DNA from: Streptomyces albicerus
GTDB taxonomy: Bacteria; Actinomycetota; Actinomycetes; Streptomycetales; Streptomycetaceae
NCBI RefSeq assembly: GCF_008905045.1
Contig: NZ_VWMY01000009.1
Span: 37,633-101,632, forward strand
DNA length: 64,000 nt
Reading direction: 5' to 3'
Shown: in pieces, positions 61,265 through 64,000 of the stretch
How positions within the stretch are numbered: position 1 is the first letter of the stretch
Layout of the letters: the number at the start of each line of letters is the position of its first letter
Notes under the pieces: generated by a model
What the model was told of the DNA's origin: nothing
The model's input: the letters and a program-made list of their open reading frames with translations, nothing else
Databases searched by the model: none
Translations under genes and position numbers: made by a program

Positions 61265-64000
61265 GTGGACGACTATGCGGGACGGGTGCTCGCTGACCGT
61301 TACCGCCTGCCGCTGCCGCCGTCCGACGAGTACGAACTCGCCGAGACCCGGGCCTTCGACACGTACAGCGGGCAGGAAGTCCTGGTCCGGCAGGTGCCGT
61401 TGCCCGAGATCGTCGAGGCGGAGGTGCTCGATGCGGACGGGCTGCCCGACGGGTTCGTGGCGCGGGACGCCGGGGTGCGGCGGCCGTCCGCGCGGACCAC
61501 GCGGCGGCCCACCGAACCCGCGGTGCGGCGGGCGATCGAGGCCGCACAGGCCGCGGCCCAGATCCCCGACCACCCCCGGCTCGACCAGGTCTTCGACGTG
61601 TTCGCCGAGGGCGGGTCGCTGTGGATAGTGAGTGAGTTGGTGTCCGCGCGGCCGCTGGCGGCGCTCCTCGCGGAGCGGCCTTTGAGTCCCTACCGGGCCG
61701 CCGAGGTGGCCTCCGATGTGCTGACCGCGCTGCGCGTGCTGCACGCGCATGGGTGGGTGCACCGGAACATCACCGCGCGCACGGTGCTCGTCTGCGACGA
61801 CGGGCGCGTGATGCTCACGGGGCTTGCCGCGGGGGCCGCGGAGGAAGCGTTGTGCGGGTATGACCCGGTGCCGACCGCCGAGAGCGAGGGCGAGGGTGAG
61901 GCGGGGAGCTCCGGGGCGGCCGGTGGTCCGGCCGGCCCGTACGGGCAGCACGGGCAGCCGCATCAGCCCGCTCCGGGCGGGAACTCCGGTCCGGGCGGAC
62001 AGTCCGGTTCAGGTGGTGTGCCCGGGGCGCGAGTTCCCGGTGGTGGTCGTGCCGCGGTCGAGGCCGTGCGTGGTGGCGGCGGCGGGGGCATGGCGCCCGT
62101 CGCACAGGCGCAGGCGGCGGGCACGGGGCAGCGGGCGTTGGAGTCCGGCGGCGACGTGCGGGCCGCGCGGGCCGGGGCCATCGCGGCCTACCGTGCGGGC
62201 GCGCGGGCCGCGGCCCGCGTCCAGGAGGAACAGCGGGGCGGCCAGAGCGGGGCCTTGCCCGCGCCGAGGTCCCAGCCCGACGGGAGCGAGACCGAGGCCG
62301 GGCAGATCCCCGGGCTCGGTATGGAGCGCACTTCGCCGCAGGGGCAGATCGCCGACCCGTACGGGGTGGGGCGGTCGGGGTCCTGGCATGGCGCGGCGCC
62401 GCGCAGCGGTGCCCCCGTGGCGGGCGGGAACGGGCAGAACCGGCCTCCCGCGCTGCCCGGCGGCGGCACTGGCGGCAACGGCAGCGGCGTACCGGGGCCT
62501 GGCGACGCCACCGGGTTCCATGGGAACGGATCGGGCCTGCCCCTCGCCGGGAACGGCAACGGGAACGGCGGTCAGACAACCGGCGGTCAGACAACTGATG
62601 GTCAGACAAGGGGAGTCGGCGCGCAGAGTGGCGGCCCCGGGCTTCCGGGAAGCGGTGTGCCGGGCAGCGGCTTCGCCTCCTCGGCCGACCACGCCACCGC
62701 CGGCCACATGACCACCGGCCACCCCACTGCCGACCACCCCACCACCGGCCAAATCCCCACCGAGGCCCCCACCCAGTGGAGCGACCTCGCCCCCGCCCCC
62801 GCCGCCCACCGAGGTCCGGCCACCGCGTTGGCGGCCGAGCGGGCGCGGCAGGCGCGGATGGCCGTCGTGGGGCCCGTCACCGAGCGTTGGGCGCCCGAGC
62901 AGGCCGGGCCGGTGCATGAGAACTGGCAGTTGGCGGCGCCGATCGGGCCGGCGACCGACCTGTGGGCGTTGGGGGCGCTGCTCTTCCGGGCCGTTCAGGG
63001 GCACGCGCCCTATCCCGAGGAGAGCACCGCCGAGCTGGTGCAGTTGGTGTGTGCGGAGCCGCCCGCCTTCGCGGAGGAGTGCGGGCCGCTCAGGCCGGTC
63101 GTGGAGTCGTTGCTGCGCCAGGACCCCACCGAGCGGCTGGACTTCGAGGAGCTGCGCGGCTGGCTGCGTTCGCTGGTGCGGTCGGCGCCCGAGCCGGAGG
63201 CGGGCACGCACGTCGTCGCGGTGCCGCCGGCGGACCCCACGCGGCTGCCTGTCGTACGCCGCCGGGGCGAGCTCGTCCGCAGGCGCCGCGCCGGGCTGCC
63301 CGACACCAGCCCGCACGGCCGTCACAAGCGGGCCAAGCAGGGCAAGGAGGCCAAGCCACGCCGCCTGGGCCGCACGCTGCTTCTGCTGATACTGCTGGCG
63401 ATGGCCGCGGCTGTCGCGTACGCCATGGCGTTCATGCCCAAGTCCGACACCGCCGGTGAGCGCACCGGTTCCGCGGGTGACGTCGTCAGCCCCGCTCCCG
63501 GGCACTCGGGAGACACGGACACCGGCACGGACGGGAACGCGGGCACGGATCCGCAGGACGAGAAGTCGCCGAGCAATGAGGCGAGCAAGGAGAACAGCCC
63601 GACGCAGTCGTCCAGTTCCACGACCCAGACCACCGGCCCCGACCTCCCGCAGGGCTTCACCCTGCGCAAGGACTCCGAGGGATTCCGCGTCGCGGTCGCC
63701 AACGGCTGGGACCGGACCGGGAAGAACGGCCGCGGGCAAGTCGTCTACTCCCACGGCGACTTCGAGCTGCTGATCGTGCCGGGACGCGACACCACCAGCG
63801 AATACGGCAGCGACCCGATGACGTACCAGCGCGAGGACGAGCGTGAGTTGCAGCCGTTCCGCGACTCGACCTGGGCCACGTCCAGCGGGATGCGGCGGAT
63901 CGACGTGGGCGGACGGACCATGGCCGAGGGGCAGTTCACCTGGCAGGACTCGGGTGGACGTGAGGTCTTCGTACGCAACCTCGCGATCATCGTCGACGGG
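61265..64000 (+). CDS. Transmembrane pseudokinase with long central insertion (runs off window)
   Basis: At least 912 residues, open to the window end. The GTG at 61265 follows GGGGGAGG. The N-lobe-like part (about 1-190) lacks kinase residues: the VAVK lysine position reads VLVRQV, HRD reads HRNITARTV, and DFG reads LTGLA. About 350 residues of Gly/Ala/Pro/Gln/Asn-rich sequence follow. Then a C-lobe segment resumes (ATDLWALGALLFRAVQGHAPYPEES, LLRQDPTERLDFEELRGWL). A membrane helix (LLLLILLAMAAAVAYAMAF, about 705-725) and an extracellular domain like that of the preceding kinase (GFTLRKDSEGFRVAVANGW) follow. It is likely a non-catalytic partner. Confidence 0.87.
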   Translation, partial: MDDYAGRVLADRYRLPLPPSDEYELAETRAFDTYSGQEVLVRQVPLPEIVEAEVLDADGLPDGFVARDAGVRRPSARTTRRPTEPAVRRAIEAAQAAAQIPDHPRLDQVFDVFAEGGSLWIVSELVSARPLAALLAERPLSPYRAAEVASDVLTALRVLHAHGWVHRNITARTVLVCDDGRVMLTGLAAGAAEEALCGYDPVPTAESEGEGEAGSSGAAGGPAGPYGQHGQPHQPAPGGNSGPGGQSGSGGVPGARVPGGGRAAVEAVRGGGGGGMAPVAQAQAAGTGQRALESGGDVRAARAGAIAAYRAGARAAARVQEEQRGGQSGALPAPRSQPDGSETEAGQIPGLGMERTSPQGQIADPYGVGRSGSWHGAAPRSGAPVAGGNGQNRPPALPGGGTGGNGSGVPGPGDATGFHGNGSGLPLAGNGNGNGGQTTGGQTTDGQTRGVGAQSGGPGLPGSGVPGSGFASSADHATAGHMTTGHPTADHPTTGQIPTEAPTQWSDLAPAPAAHRGPATALAAERARQARMAVVGPVTERWAPEQAGPVHENWQLAAPIGPATDLWALGALLFRAVQGHAPYPEESTAELVQLVCAEPPAFAEECGPLRPVVESLLRQDPTERLDFEELRGWLRSLVRSAPEPEAGTHVVAVPPADPTRLPVVRRRGELVRRRRAGLPDTSPHGRHKRAKQGKEAKPRRLGRTLLLLILLAMAAAVAYAMAFMPKSDTAGERTGSAGDVVSPAPGHSGDTDTGTDGNAGTDPQDEKSPSNEASKENSPTQSSSSTTQTTGPDLPQGFTLRKDSEGFRVAVANGWDRTGKNGRGQVVYSHGDFELLIVPGRDTTSEYGSDPMTYQREDERELQPFRDSTWATSSGMRRIDVGGRTMAEGQFTWQDSGGREVFVRNLAIIVDG

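Overview
This is a high-GC actinobacterial chromosome segment, almost certainly from a Streptomyces. It carries the developmental genes whiD and bldM, the shbA sigma factor, the sigI partner-switching locus, the draR/draK two-component system, and GroEL1 with a His-rich tail. It is core chromosome: there are no phage genes, insertion sequences, CRISPR arrays or tRNA genes that I can recognise.

Layout. 1-3.5 kb: SGNH hydrolase, cystathionine beta-synthase and a small membrane protein. 3.6-7.0 kb: a leftward glycine-betaine/proline-type ABC importer operon (ATPase, two permeases, binding lipoprotein). 7.1-19.4 kb: amino-acid catabolism. This starts with an odd histidine ammonia-lyase homologue coupled to an RpiR regulator. 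A leftward decarboxylase/permease pair follows. The rightward hut genes are hutU, an M20 amidohydrolase, hutF and hutI. 19.4-25 kb: a DUF418 membrane protein, a large sigma-like/zinc-finger/ricin-lectin membrane protein, then SigI with its anti-anti-sigma and anti-sigma factors. 25.2-29.5 kb: four secreted or surface proteins, two with sortase signals. 29.6-37.4 kb: POT peptide transporter, DraR/DraK, GtrA protein, PurK/PurE and an M19 dipeptidase. 37.5-43 kb: a methyltransferase, two NodB-type deacetylase lipoproteins, and groES-groEL1 behind two CIRCE operators. 43-48 kb: SnoaL-like protein, SDR, multicopper oxidase, MOSC protein and LysR regulator. 48.2-53.5 kb: whiD, bldM, shbA, guaB and guaB3. 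54-64 kb: a nucleotide-sugar dehydrogenase, glpD, a serine hydrolase, a Ser/Thr kinase and a pseudokinase that runs off the window end.

Synteny. From memory of S. coelicolor, genes left of about 37.4 kb match the SCO3057-SCO3077 neighbourhood and genes right of about 40.9 kb match SCO4761-SCO4776. Those blocks lie on opposite sides of oriC there, so the window probably spans the end of an origin-symmetric inversion.

Most unusual features. Between guaB3 and the sugar dehydrogenase are two tandem diverged copies of a three-stem element (53888-54181) with a compensatory base-pair change. Each copy is preceded by a short basic reading frame ending in IFGW and a stop. Several enzyme homologues lack a defining catalytic residue: the HAL homologue has G-T-G in place of the MIO triad A-S-G, the sugar dehydrogenase has Ala for the catalytic Cys, GuaB3 has His for the catalytic Cys, and the last gene is a pseudokinase with a long insertion. 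Short dispersed hairpin repeats occupy many intergenic gaps.
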